From the NCBI RefSeq assembly GCF_032362555.1, contig NC_083529.1, forward strand, positions 7,130,001 to 7,194,000: a DNA stretch of 64,000 bases, in the 5' to 3' direction. Origin of the DNA: Amyelois transitella. Its lineage: Eukaryota; Arthropoda; Insecta; Lepidoptera; Pyralidae. The notes under the pieces are model-generated. The model was not told the origin of the DNA. It did no database searches and saw only the letters and a program-made list of their open reading frames with translations. A program made the position numbers and the translations under genes. Below are positions 1 through 10,500 of the stretch, one piece after another. Numbering within the stretch: the first letter of the stretch is position 1; each line of letters starts with the position of its first letter.

Positions 1-148
1 TGTCGGAGGTTGTAGATATAGCTCCAATCCGTGAAATCGCGATTTAGTTTCTTCGCTGCTTTTGGTTGAGCGCGTCTATTTCTTCGCGACGATTGACAGT
101 TGTTGTGTGATTTGATGTTGTGACGAGTGGCGTAGAGATGTCGCCACA
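1..148 (-). mobile_element. LTR fragment, cut by window start
   Basis: Minus-strand copy of the same LTR seen as a solo LTR at 4164-4418 and 46341-46567. Its 5' terminus (TGTGGCGACATC on the minus strand) is at 148. The rest lies outside the window. Confidence 0.6.
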
Positions 149-226
149 CTGTCTTACCCACTAGTCCATTTGAGTTGACCCATGGTATGACAAGTGGGAC
201 TTTTTAGTCTCAGTTGTCCCTTTCCC

Positions 227-438
227 AATAGGACCACTCCATCTTTTTCCTATGGATGTCGTAAAAGGCGACTAAGGGATAGGCTTACAAACTTGAGATT
301 CTTTTTTAGGAGATGGCTTAGCAACCTGTCACTATTTGAATCTCAATTATATCATTAAGCCAAATAGCTGAACGTGGCCATTCAGTCTTTTCAAGACTGT
401 TGGATCTGTCTACCCCGCAAGGGGTATAGACGTGACCT
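227..438 (+). repeat. Family A retroposon copy, 5'-truncated
   Basis: Starts in the 'aggaccactcc' block and ends in 'tatagacgtgacc'; the head hairpin and the ATGT tail are missing. Confidence 0.8.
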
Positions 439-943
439 GACGTGGCTTCGGTTTTTTGTTATGTTGCTTACTATTAAAGTACTTACTTCCTAACTATTAG
501 TAGATAGTTATGAATAAATATCTATGTAAAATAATAGACGATCTTTTACTTAATTCATATATTTTCAACCAAACAATGTAAACAGACACTTGTAAAACTC
601 AAAAGGACGTCAAAACAACATGATTACAAATGTGAAACAAAAACCATTTTCACGTTATGCTGTTTTTTGGATTCAAGAAAATCGTTTTATAAGATTACAC
701 TGATAGTTTTTAAGTCATAAATCCAAAAGTTATCTAAATTGTACCATTCTTTCAATATTTTCATTAAAGTAAGATTTAACGTATTATCTTCCGCTGTAGA
801 GAAAATAAGACAGAATAATGAACCATACAATCACGGTTATTGAGTTCAAAATCAATTAGCTTTTAACTCTTTTTGATACTGGTACTCACATCACTGTTAT
901 TCGAAGTTAATTTTTTTTTCTGCAGTAAAAGCAGGCAATATTA
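439..943. other. AT-rich intergenic stretch, nothing recognised
   Basis: No coding-like frame with splice sites and no known repeat is seen here. Confidence 0.5.
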
Positions 944-2811
944 GGGGAAAGTGGTCACCATTCGTACGCGGGGCACATTCGTACAGTTAGTCTAACAAAA
1001 ATACTAAACGGGGTAAAAAACACGGCTTTGCTTGTGTGCATAGACATATCGGCCGCCATGTTGCTAGCGGATTGTCGCGCCAGTCGCATTACAGTGTATC
1101 AGTTGACAAGACGTAACGTGTTTTCGCGCACGGTGAGTAATTTTTTTTACCTAAATGTAATTCGTAATTGTAAGTAGAATTGTTATGTTTTTGATAAAAT
1201 GGTGATGTTTAATCAATGTTAACATTGTTTATTTTGAGCTTTAATTGTTATATTTCTCAAACTAAATTAGAATTTGTATAAAGTTTTATTTTAATTTTGT
1301 GCAAAGGCATGGGGTGCATTCGGACAGCCAGACAGGGGGCACATTCGTACGGGTACGAATGCTCCCCTTTAGATTTTATCAACTACCAGTATATTAAAAT
1401 TAAATTTTTATGAAATAAAATATAGTAGGTATTACCTTTTAAAGTATTCTTGTTCTAACAAAATGAAATATTTTTATTAAGTCGACCTTATAATTATTTT
1501 TTTTATTGCAGAATCATGGTGCGAAAAAAAGACTTCTGTTGTCTATTATGTCGGAAAAGTTCTCAGTCATTATTCGGATACAGAGATGAAAATAAGTTAT
1601 CTTCGGAAGAAACCGGGATTATCGTGGTCCTTCATTTTCCTCGATATAGAAGACATACACACTGTGTATATCAGCGATGTCGCCATGATCCTCCTTGATC
1701 CTCAACCACGACCGGGTTGTACATGCAGAATGGCTAGAATTTTTACTTTTGTAGTTAATTTAAATAATTATAATGTGCAATAAGTTCCAAAGTAACAACC
1801 AAATGTATAATTATCAGTGTCCGACCGAAGGTCTATTTTTGGCCGAAGCCGAAGCCGATTAATCGGCTATCGCCACAACCTTCGGCCGAAGCCGAAGCCG
1901 AAGGTTTATATTCTCTCAGCACTCAGTAATTAATTTTGTTCAATACTGTCTACAAGCTACAATTAATATTAAAATTATTTTAAAACCTCAATATTGAAGG
2001 TTTATATATTGACTGTCTCATATAGAAGTTGATGATATATCATAGAGAGGTTTAGAGATAAATAAACGTAGTACGGACTTGTTTTGATGCACGCAATCAG
2101 CAATGTGATATTTTGACAGTGACTCCCCGCCGCCTCATGACTTTCGTAGCAGTTCGTTCAATCTCGACGGTCGCTCGGACCTTCGGCGAAACCTTCGGCT
2201 TCGGTCGGGTTTTGGGCCGAAACCGAATGTTTCGCCGAAGTTGGATTTTTGGCCGAAGGTGGCCGAAGCCGAAGCTTCGGTCGGACACTAATAATTATAT
2301 ACTTTAAGTTTAAATTATCAAAGACAGTACAACGATGTTATACAAAATGATTGTAAACATCTCATTTAGACTTAGAATTATCAATAAGTAAACTAAGGAT
2401 GTGCGATTTTATTTTTTGTTATTTTTCTAAAGAAAGATTTATCGACTATGAGTCAAGTCACAAGTTATTAAGTTAGTTCTTTGATAAATAAATATTTTTA
2501 TAATAAATAATAAAAATTTAACGACTTTAATTGGCATTTTAATTTCCTTTATGAATCTACCCCATGCTGTACGAAAGTACCCCGCCTACTGTACGAACGT
2601 ACCCCGTACGTGGGGTACATTCGTACAAATATCTTATCATAAAAAAATCACTATAACCCTTTAACCTTTTGACATAAAAGTTTCGAACTTTTTTATAACA
2701 AACTACAATATATTTGTTATACTTAGGAACATAAACTATATAAATTCGGCAATTAATCATAAAGTAAAAAAAAATAATCTAAAAAGTGTACGAAGGGTAA
2801 CCACTTTCCCC
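944..2811. mobile_element. DNA transposon with TA target duplication (Tc1/mariner/pogo-like)
   Basis: The ends are inverted: GGGGAAAGTGGTCACC at 944 and its near reverse complement (GGTAACCACTTTCCCC) ending at 2811. Both sides are flanked by TA (942-943 and 2812-2813), the hallmark of Tc1/mariner/pogo insertions. A donor-like 'gtgagt' follows an open stretch near 1060-1133, and a 'tttattgcag' acceptor precedes a short frame starting at 1516 (MVRKKDFCCLLC...). This suggests remnants of a spliced gene, but no transposase catalytic domain is visible. The element also holds many copies of a GTACGAATGTGCCCC-type motif in both orientations. It is interrupted by a hAT MITE at 1815-2290. Confidence 0.65.
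1815..2290. mobile_element. hAT-type MITE nested in the 944-2811 element
   Basis: 476 bp with terminal inverted repeats (CAGTGTCCGACCGAAG at the left; the right end is the reverse complement of TAGTGTCCGACCGAAG). An exact 8-bp duplication, ATAATTAT, flanks it at 1807-1814 and 2291-2298. An 8-bp duplication with CAGTG-like ends is typical of hAT. The subterminal regions are full of CTTCGGC/GCCGAAG repeats. No coding capacity is evident. Confidence 0.85.
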
Positions 2812-3102
2812 TACTGTTTCTGATTAATTTGAAATATTTTTTGAAGCGCAATGAAAAACCTTTGTCTCAAATTTGCGCGCTTAGCTTATTATCTCACTCG
2901 TTTTTATCGATTTTGGAATGAGATCAAATCATTCTTTTTTAAAAATCGAACGAGCGTACTAAATTTGATTCTTTGGTTGCAAAACAGCATTTTCTCCATG
3001 GAATTGTTGCTTATTAATGATCTTTAATATGGGTATGATGTGATCTTTAATATGGGTATGTTAGAGTTTTATGGACGACATTACAGTTGGAGGTCAAACA
3101 GT

Positions 3103-6100
3103 TCACAGACAGTCCATGGTGTCTTCTTTGATGATCATTGGAGGTGCGTAGTCACCGTGCTTGGTGCCGAACGAGTAGGCGTAGGGGTTCTGTGAAAAAG
3201 TTTTTATATTAATAACTAGCTGTGCCCGCGACTCCGTCCGCGTGGAATAGTTATTTTGGGCATCATTGAAGCCCTCAAGGGTGAATAATTTTCCCCCTTT
3301 TTTTTCACATACATACATACATATGGTCACGTCTATATCCCTTGTGGGGTAGACAGAGCCAACAGTCTTAAAAAGACTGATCGGCCACGTTCAGCTATTT
3401 GGCTTAATGATAGAATTGAGATCCAAATAGTGACAGGTTGCTAGCCCAGTTTGTAAGCCTATCCCTTAGTCGCCTTTAACGACATCCAGAGATGGAGTGG
3501 TCCTATTCTTTTTTGTATTGGTGAAACGGGAACCACACGGCGCCAATACAAAAAAAATGTTATTGTATGCATGCTGAACGTGGCCTATCAGTCTTTACAA
3601 GACTGTTGGCTCTGTCTACCCCGCAAGGGATATAGACGTGATTATAAGTAAGTAAGTATGTATGTTAAAAGTACCCGAAACCGCCGAGCTTGCATGAAGA
3701 GAGTTACGAATGTGGATGAAGCGAAGGAAATATGCACAGATCGTGGCAAGTGGAAAGAGGTAGTCTCTGCCTACCGCTCCGGGAAAGAGGCGTGATTTTA
3801 TGTATGTATGTATGCATGCTGAACGTGGCCTATCAGTCTTTACAAGACTGTTGGCTCTGTCTACCCCGCAAGGCATATAGACGTGACCATGTGTATGTAT
3901 GTATGCATGCTGAACGAGGCCTATCAGTCTTTACAACACTGTTGGCTCTGTCTACCCCGCAAGGGATATAGACGTGATTATAAGTAAGTAAGTATGTATG
4001 CACGTAAATATAATTCAGTCTCACCTTCTTCGTGTTATACAAGTTGGGGGGATACGTGGCCGGCCCCGGCGACTTTGTAGGTTTGCCGGCGCCGTCCAGC
4101 CGCGCTCCCAGCGAGTATTGTGGCATCCTGCAACATTTTGTGGTGTTCAGATCTTTACGATATTGTGGCGACATCTCTACGCCACTCGCCACAACATCCA
4201 ATCAAACAACTACTGTCAATCATCGCGAAGAAATTGACGCGCTCGACCAATAGCAGCGAAGAATCTAAGACGCGATTTCAAAGATTTCACGGATTGGAGC
4301 TATATATACAACCTCCGACACAACATCGTCGGAGCCGCGGTTCCCCAGGCATAACACCTAGCCTGGCGGAAGATCTTCCCTTTAGTGGCGGTCGAGCCGA
4401 ATCATTGCTCCCGCTACAATATACTAGCTGTGCCCTCGACTTCGTCCGCGTGGAATAGTTATTTTGGTCATCATTGAAGCCCTCAAGTGTGAATAATTTT
4501 CCCCGTTTTTTTTTCACATTTTTCATTATATCTTGGCTCCTAATAGTTGGAGCGTGATATTATAATAACCTAAAGCCTTCCTCGATAAACGGTCTATTCA
4601 ACACAAAAAGAATTTTTCAATTTGAACCAGTAGTTCCTGAGATTAGCGCGTTCAAACAAACAAACTCTTCAGCTTTATAATATAAGTCCTTTTGCGCGAT
4701 AAAAAAAATGTTCCGGCTTTATCTCCAACTTCTCTCCTGAAGAATGAAAATACTTCCGCGATGGTGAATGTGGAGTTGTTATTAAGTGATAATGATTTTC
4801 ATTTTTAAACTCCTGCCTTCAAAGGTCTGCCCATAATGACGATCCAAGTTTGGGAAATTACATGAATTTAGCGCATTTGAAAGAAAAAAGACTATAGTCC
4901 TACTACCGCTTGACCTGAGTAGATTAGTTAATGTAATCCATCAAATTGCTTGAATGTTCACGTTTCCCCTCATCATAAGAGCATAAACTTCAATATTAAT
5001 AAGATGTTAATACTACAGAGCTAGGGAAATGAACACATAGACGTATCTTGATCAAATTAAGGACGTCCTGGTAAAGGGTCAGGTCAAAAGTACCCGAAAC
5101 CGCCGAGCTTGCATGAAGAGAGTTACAAATGTGGATGAAGCGAAGGAAGTATAAGTATAAGTAGAAGGGATCGTGGCAAGTGGAAAGAGGTTGTCTCTGC
5201 CTACCCCTCCGGGAGAGAGGCGTGATTTTATGTATGTATGTAAATATGGAAATAAATAAAAACTTGTATTAATGTAACATTTTCCCCTTACAAGGAATGA
5301 TCGCTGGGACAAAAGATCCAGCAACTGCACGTAACCATAGTCACTCTGTCTGTAGTGACTGAAAAAAAAGAAAGCATTGTGCTTTCTTTGCTAAAGAAAG
5401 CACAATGCTTTCTTTGCTAAAGAAAGCACAATGCTTTCTTTGCTAAAGAAAGCACAATGCTTTCTTTGCTACAGAAAACACAATGCTTTCTATTCTCCGC
5501 ACATAACCTAAAGAGGCGTGATTTTATTTATGTATGTATGTATGTATGTATGAGAAAAACATACTTGGTCTTATAAACGTCCGTATTATGCTGGAAATAA
5601 ACTGCTGGCCCTGGCGACTTAGGCTTCGAGTTGAACCCCACCCTCGCTCCCATCGTATACGCAGGGGACCCGGGGCCCAATCTCAGGGCGTACGCGTTCG
5701 GCGCGGGCCCCGCCTTCTTCAGCATGAACCCGAGGCGCGCCCCCATGGAGTATATCGGCGCCCGGGGCTCCCGCATCGGCGGGCAGCGCTCGGGAGCGTG
5801 CGCCCCGGGTCCGGGCGTGCGGAGCAGCGCGCGTGGGGCGAACCTGTGGAAAGTTTGGATTTAAGAATGAGTCGTCATTGTAACTATCCGATAAAAATGC
5901 TACAGTGTAGTTTGTTCCGCCGCTTCTTCTACACATGCGCTTTGGAAGCGGTAGTAGTTATAATTAGATTAGTATTTATCCCGATCTCGTGCCCCTTGGG
6001 GACCGGCGCGCGTTTTGCCTCAATACAAATATAGATCTCTTAAATCTTAATCATGGACTACACATTGTCTACATTAAAAAAAACATGAATGAATGTAGAA

Positions 6101-6370
6101 CTAGTGAGAACCTTCAGACAATTGAATCATCAGCTACCTGGCACCAAAGCTCCAAGCGGGCGAAGACACCACGCCGTCCCGGGTGACTCTGTCTATCCTG
6201 TAAGCGGGGCCCGGGCCGAGTTGCTTCACCCGCATGCCGGCATTGGTCCCGAACGAGTACATGGGGTTCCTGTACCGGGAAGGGTCGTGGAGGTTGAAGC
6301 CCACTGTGGTGGGGAGCCTGTAGGCCCCTGGCCCGGGTCCTGGGGGAGGTACATACAAACGTTTAGCCAT
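3103..6370 (-). CDS. SHIPPO-repeat / ODF3-like (CIMAP family) axonemal protein
   Basis: Four exons in phase: 6138-6370 (start ATG at 6370), 5565-5843, 4025-4127 and 3103-3189 (TGA at 3103-3105), giving 233 aa; vertebrate ODF3 is about 254 aa. All junctions are GT/AG. The product is rich in glycine, proline and tyrosine, with about seven spaced PGP-type repeats (for example GPGPAY, SPGPAVY, SPGPATY) alternating with S/T-x-G-A/T-R blocks such as YSMGARLGF, the signature of SHIPPO proteins. This family binds doublet microtubules or outer dense fibres in sperm flagella, so a testis or ciliary role is likely (family knowledge). Exons 1-2 are strongly GC-rich. A solo LTR lies 36 nt upstream of the exon 3 acceptor, and repeat tails end within about 10-25 nt of two donors. 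No other family fits the repeat pattern. Confidence 0.85.
3214..3306 (+). repeat. Family D LINE/SINE tail fragment
   Basis: Begins 'actagctgtgcccgcgac' and is cut by the family A insertion that follows. In intron 3 of the SHIPPO gene. Confidence 0.7.
3308..3543 (-). repeat. Family A retroposon, near full length
   Basis: Minus orientation: an (ACAT)n tail first, ending in the 'ccacacggc' head. Confidence 0.85.
3571..3999 (+). repeat. Tandem family A tails with one family B tail
   Basis: Three family A 3' segments of about 88 bp (3571-3662, 3819-3907, 3908-3999), each running from 'gctgaacgtggcc' to the ATGT tail. A family B LINE 3' end sits between the first two (3663-3818). Intron 3 of the SHIPPO gene; the array stops about 22 nt from the exon 3 donor. 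Confidence 0.8.
4164..4418 (+). mobile_element. Solo LTR with ATAT target duplication
   Basis: 255 bp from TGTGGCG to CGCTACA (TG...CA ends), flanked by ATAT at 4160-4163 and 4419-4422. A TATATATA promoter-like motif lies just before 'caacctccgacacaac'. No internal retroelement genes are present. Intron 2 of the SHIPPO gene. Confidence 0.75.
4423..4690 (+). repeat. Family D LINE/SINE tail, long copy
   Basis: From 'actagctgtgcc' through 'ttcctgagattagcgcg' to an A-rich end, directly abutting the solo LTR. Confidence 0.75.
5041..5512 (+). mobile_element. Family B non-LTR retrotransposon 3' end plus extension
   Basis: 5041-5250 keeps the degenerate C-terminal coding of a reverse transcriptase (reading like ...TRNRRACMKRVTNVDEAK) and the ATGT tail. 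The extension to 5512 is shared with 10256-10443, so the two loci carry the same composite. Intron 2 of the SHIPPO gene. Confidence 0.7.
5369..5490. repeat. Tandem repeat of a 27-bp, partly palindromic unit
   Basis: Four to five copies of a unit containing 'aaagcacaatgcttt'. The related locus at 10400-10427 has a single unit. Confidence 0.8.
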
Positions 6371-7059
6371 TACATATACAGACGTAGTTGCGTGCCCTCT
6401 TAAAGGGTGTACCTACGAGCTCACTTAGAGAGCATTTTTGGTAATTTCCCGGGGAACAAACCACGTAGAAATTTGCGGGTTTAATTTTTAGCACGAAGTT
6501 TTTTTTCGGTGGTTTAGATATTTATCTACTGTTACTTACCCAAAGGTTTCTTAGACATACTGAATTGTTTCTGATGATGAAAAACACTGAAATTTTAATC
6601 ACATTTAATAATTTACGGCTAATTTTGACAGTATCGTCGGCCACGCTGGGTTATGTCATAATTTTGAAAACAAATGATAAATTGGCGTGTTGTCAAGAAT
6701 ATTTATTAGTTAAAAAAGAGGTTCTACTTATAATCACGTTTCTTTGCTCGAGGGGTAGGCAGAGACTACATTTTTGCAGTTACATAGGTGACATTTTCAA
6801 ACATATAACCGACTTCAAGAAACACTAAAATGCTTAAAAATAATTGAAAATTAACTTAACTACCTACAGCAATTTCTGAAGCCGATGCCACCCCATTAAA
6901 GTTAGGAAAAAATTACAATCTATCAGTTATCCTAAATAATATTATGTGATAGTAAGTTTATTTGTTTGTTTGTTGAGGTAACAAAAACAAATAAACTTAG
7001 TACTTAATTAACTTCACGGATTATCTACTGAATTAATCTTCTTGAATTGTCACGTATAT
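6371..7059. other. Upstream flank of the SHIPPO gene, nothing recognised
   Basis: AT-rich. It should contain the 5' UTR and promoter of the minus-strand gene, but no core motif stands out. Confidence 0.4.
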
Positions 7060-7272
7060 ATGTAACTAGAGGCCGCCCGCGACTTCGTCCGCATGGAAAC
7101 CCTATCAATCCCGCGGGAACTCTGGGATAAAAAGTAGCCTATGTGTTATTCTGGGTCTTCAGCTACCTACATACCAAATTTCATGGTAATCGGTTCAGTA
7201 GTTTTTGCGTGAAAGAGTAACAAACATCCATACATCCATACAAACTTTCGCCTTTATAATAGTAGTAGGATA
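7060..7272 (+). repeat. Family E LINE tail, full
   Basis: From 'actagaggccgcccgcgac' to 'cgcctttataatagtag'. Related copies are at 10181-10255 and, reversed, at 31048-31205. Confidence 0.75.
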
Positions 7273-7527
7273 AAGAGACTTGAGAAAGACATCATAGTGG
7301 TTAAAGCTATAGTTCCCGTGGGATTCGCGAAAAATCTGTATTATTTTGTAGGTGGCGGTACCTAATTACGTCATTTTTTGTGAGATAACGTTAAATGCTA
7401 CCGGGTCCATTGCTACATAAATAGTGAAAAGCCAGCATGATTCATTAAGGATAAATAAAAACGTAACGGAATAAAACTAATTTGGACAGATAAAAGATTA
7501 TTTAATTAAGACAATTTCTAATTCTGC

Positions 7528-10500
7528 TTAATTCAAGGGCGTGTATAATTGTGGTCTTAGCGGAGTTCCTTCTTCGCTCTCAGGGTCCTCTTCAGGAGTG
7601 CTGGCGCCCCACTGAAATGTGATAAACATACAAAGGTTCATATTCACGTCTATATCCCTTGCGGGGTAGACAGAGCCAGCAGTCTTGAAATACTTGCCCC
7701 GTTCAGCTGTTTGGTTTGATAGAATTGAGATTCAGATAGTGACAGGTTGCTAGCCCATTGCCTAAAAGAGAATCCCAAGTTTATAAGCCTAGAAGACTAG
7801 AAATATGCCTAAATAATGGAACTGAGATTCAAATAGGTCAGGGGTTAACCACCTGTCGCCTATTTTTGTTGCAATAAAGAGTTTATTTATTTAAACTATG
7901 TATCTAAATACTGACCTGCTCAGACAGCGGATGTTCAGTCAGGGCGCTGTACAGATAGCCAGCGTACAGCAAGTTGAGAATACCCAGGGTCCGGAGTGCG
8001 GTCTCGAACCCCACGCACCAGGATAGCAGACCGCCTACTATTGGACCTGGATGGTAGAAATATAATTAGGAATCAAAATATAGGGTGGTACAACTAAAAT
8101 GCGGACTTTTATTAACAATTTTTTTAAGTTTATTTTTTATTTTATATGATCACGTCTGTGTCCCTTGCGGGGTAGACAGATTCAGCAATCCTGAAAGACT
8201 GATAGGCCACATTCAGCTGAGAGGCTTAAGGATAGAATTGAGATTCAAATTTCAATAAAAAAATATAGAAGAATTGGACCGAGCGCGCACTATATGGAAC
8301 GACATATTCATAGACGCCTATGAAGAAATGTGGAATTAACTGCCCGTCTTTCATCCTTGTTCTCAGCTTCTCTTTTGTCCCACTTTCTCTCAACTAAACA
8401 TCCTCAGTTTCCCATTAATTGCTTAATTACCAACAGGCAAGACAGTACAAAGTCATATCTACTCTATATATATATATATATATAAATAAGTATATTAAAA
8501 TTAAACTAAATAAATATATATATTTTTAATATTAAAATCTCATATAAATCTGAACAATGTATTCTCTCGTCCACATTCTATTCTAAGTTTGGATAATTGT
8601 GAAGTTGACGTTGTTGAAGAAAATGCTGCAGTGCAGTTTGTTACCACTTCTTTTGCACTAAAGCGGCAGTAAACTTAGTTTTAATTAATTTATTTGACGT
8701 CAACCAACGTTGTGAAACCAAATGTTTTGACAATTATTAAGAGATATGAAGTATCCTATAATAAAGAATACATTTTTTTTTACCAAGAGCGTAAGCCAAA
8801 CTGGAAGCGGCCTGCAGCAGCGCAGCGAGGTGCGGCACGCGGCGCGTGTGGCGCGCCAGCAGCGCGGGCACCAGCGCCGCGTCCGCCGCGCCCAGCCCGC
8901 CGCCCAGCACGCAGTGCGGCAGCGCCAGCCCTGACACCTAATAAAAAAATAATATCCTGTTTTTGTTGGGACTCGAACTTGAACCGCCAACTTCACAGTC
9001 TCACGCGCTAACCACTGGACCATCGAAGCCGTTGCGGTGATGTCGAAATTAAAGTAGACTACATACATATGGTCACGTCTATATCCCTCGTGGGGTAGAG
9101 CCAAAAGTCTCGAAAAGACTGATAGGCCACGCTCAGCTTAATGATAGAATTGAGATTCAAATAGTGACAGGTTGGTAGCCTATTGCCTAAATAAGGAATC
9201 CCAAGTTTGTAAGCCTATCCCTTAGTCGCCTTTTGCGACATCCATGGGAAAGAGATGGTGTGGTCCAATTCTTTTTTGTACTGGTGCCGGGAAGCATCTT
9301 CAACACCTGCCTAACACCTGAGGAGAGTATATAAATGTCATCATCCCTATTTTCTGATTCCCTTGACTGCAGGGACTGGACAGCGCTGCCTATCATCTAT
9401 GCGCTGGACTAACCAAGTAAAATCTAGAGACAGTCTGTAAACAGGAAGATATGAAGAAGGTTGTGAGAAAAGCAGTGTCTGCTTCATTGCTGCAGTGTAG
9501 TTTGTTCACATGCGCTTCGGAAATGGCAGTATAATAAGACTTAAATTATGTTGACGTAAATAAGTGATACCTTGTATCCAATTCTGATAATAAATCTATT
9601 CTATTCTGTTCTGTTCTATTCCATTGGGTAAGTCATAAGGTGTTGAAGGACGTATTCAAGGAGTTTCTTTTACAGAAAGATCTTTTGGACCGCTTCACCA
9701 ATATTAACGTTACAAGAACTAACAGAAGTAGCATGAGGTACAGCCAAAGCTGCCACTCCAACAGCGATCTGCCCAGCCAAGGCCACCCTTTCAGCGCCCA
9801 GTTTCCTGGCCACCCCGCCGAGTCCACTCGCAGCCAGCAAGTAGCCCAGGCTGTCGGGGATGAATACGGCTCCGGTTTGCCAACGCTGGAAACAAATAGA
9901 GGATGAATGAAAGCAGGTTGACTAAGCAGATATACAAGGAGAGTGTGGAGGGAAAGGTCGGAGTGGGAAAGCCTAGACGAACGTATCTTGATCAAATTAA
10001 GGACGTCCTGGCAAAGGGTCAGGTCAAAAGTACCCGAAACCGCCGAGCTTGCATGAAGAGAGTTATATAGCTAGAATGTAGATGAAGCGATAGAAGTATG
10101 CAGAGATCGTGGCAAGTGGAAAGAAGTAGTCTCTGCCTACCCCTCCGGGAGAGAGGCGTGATTTTGTGTATGTAGGTACTAGAGGCCGCCCGCGACTTCG
10201 TCCGCGTGGAATCAATCCCGCGGAAGTTTCGGGATAATAAGTAGCCTATATGTAAGCCTATATGTAAGTATGGAAACAAATAAAGACTTGTATTAATGTA
10301 ACATTTACCCCTTGCAAGGAATGATCGCTGGGACAAAAGATCCAGCAACTGCACGTAACCATAGTCACTCTGTCTGTAGTGACTGAAGCAGACTGTTCTT
10401 TGCTAAAGAAAGCACAATGCTTTTTGTTCTCCGCACATAACCTATTTAGCGACTTCCATACAGCCCAGGGTTATTGGTAGTGGTCTTTCTTGTATGAGCG

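Noticed and set aside
5369-5490. CRISPR-like short tandem repeats
   Set aside because: Units are contiguous with no unique spacers and the genome is eukaryotic.
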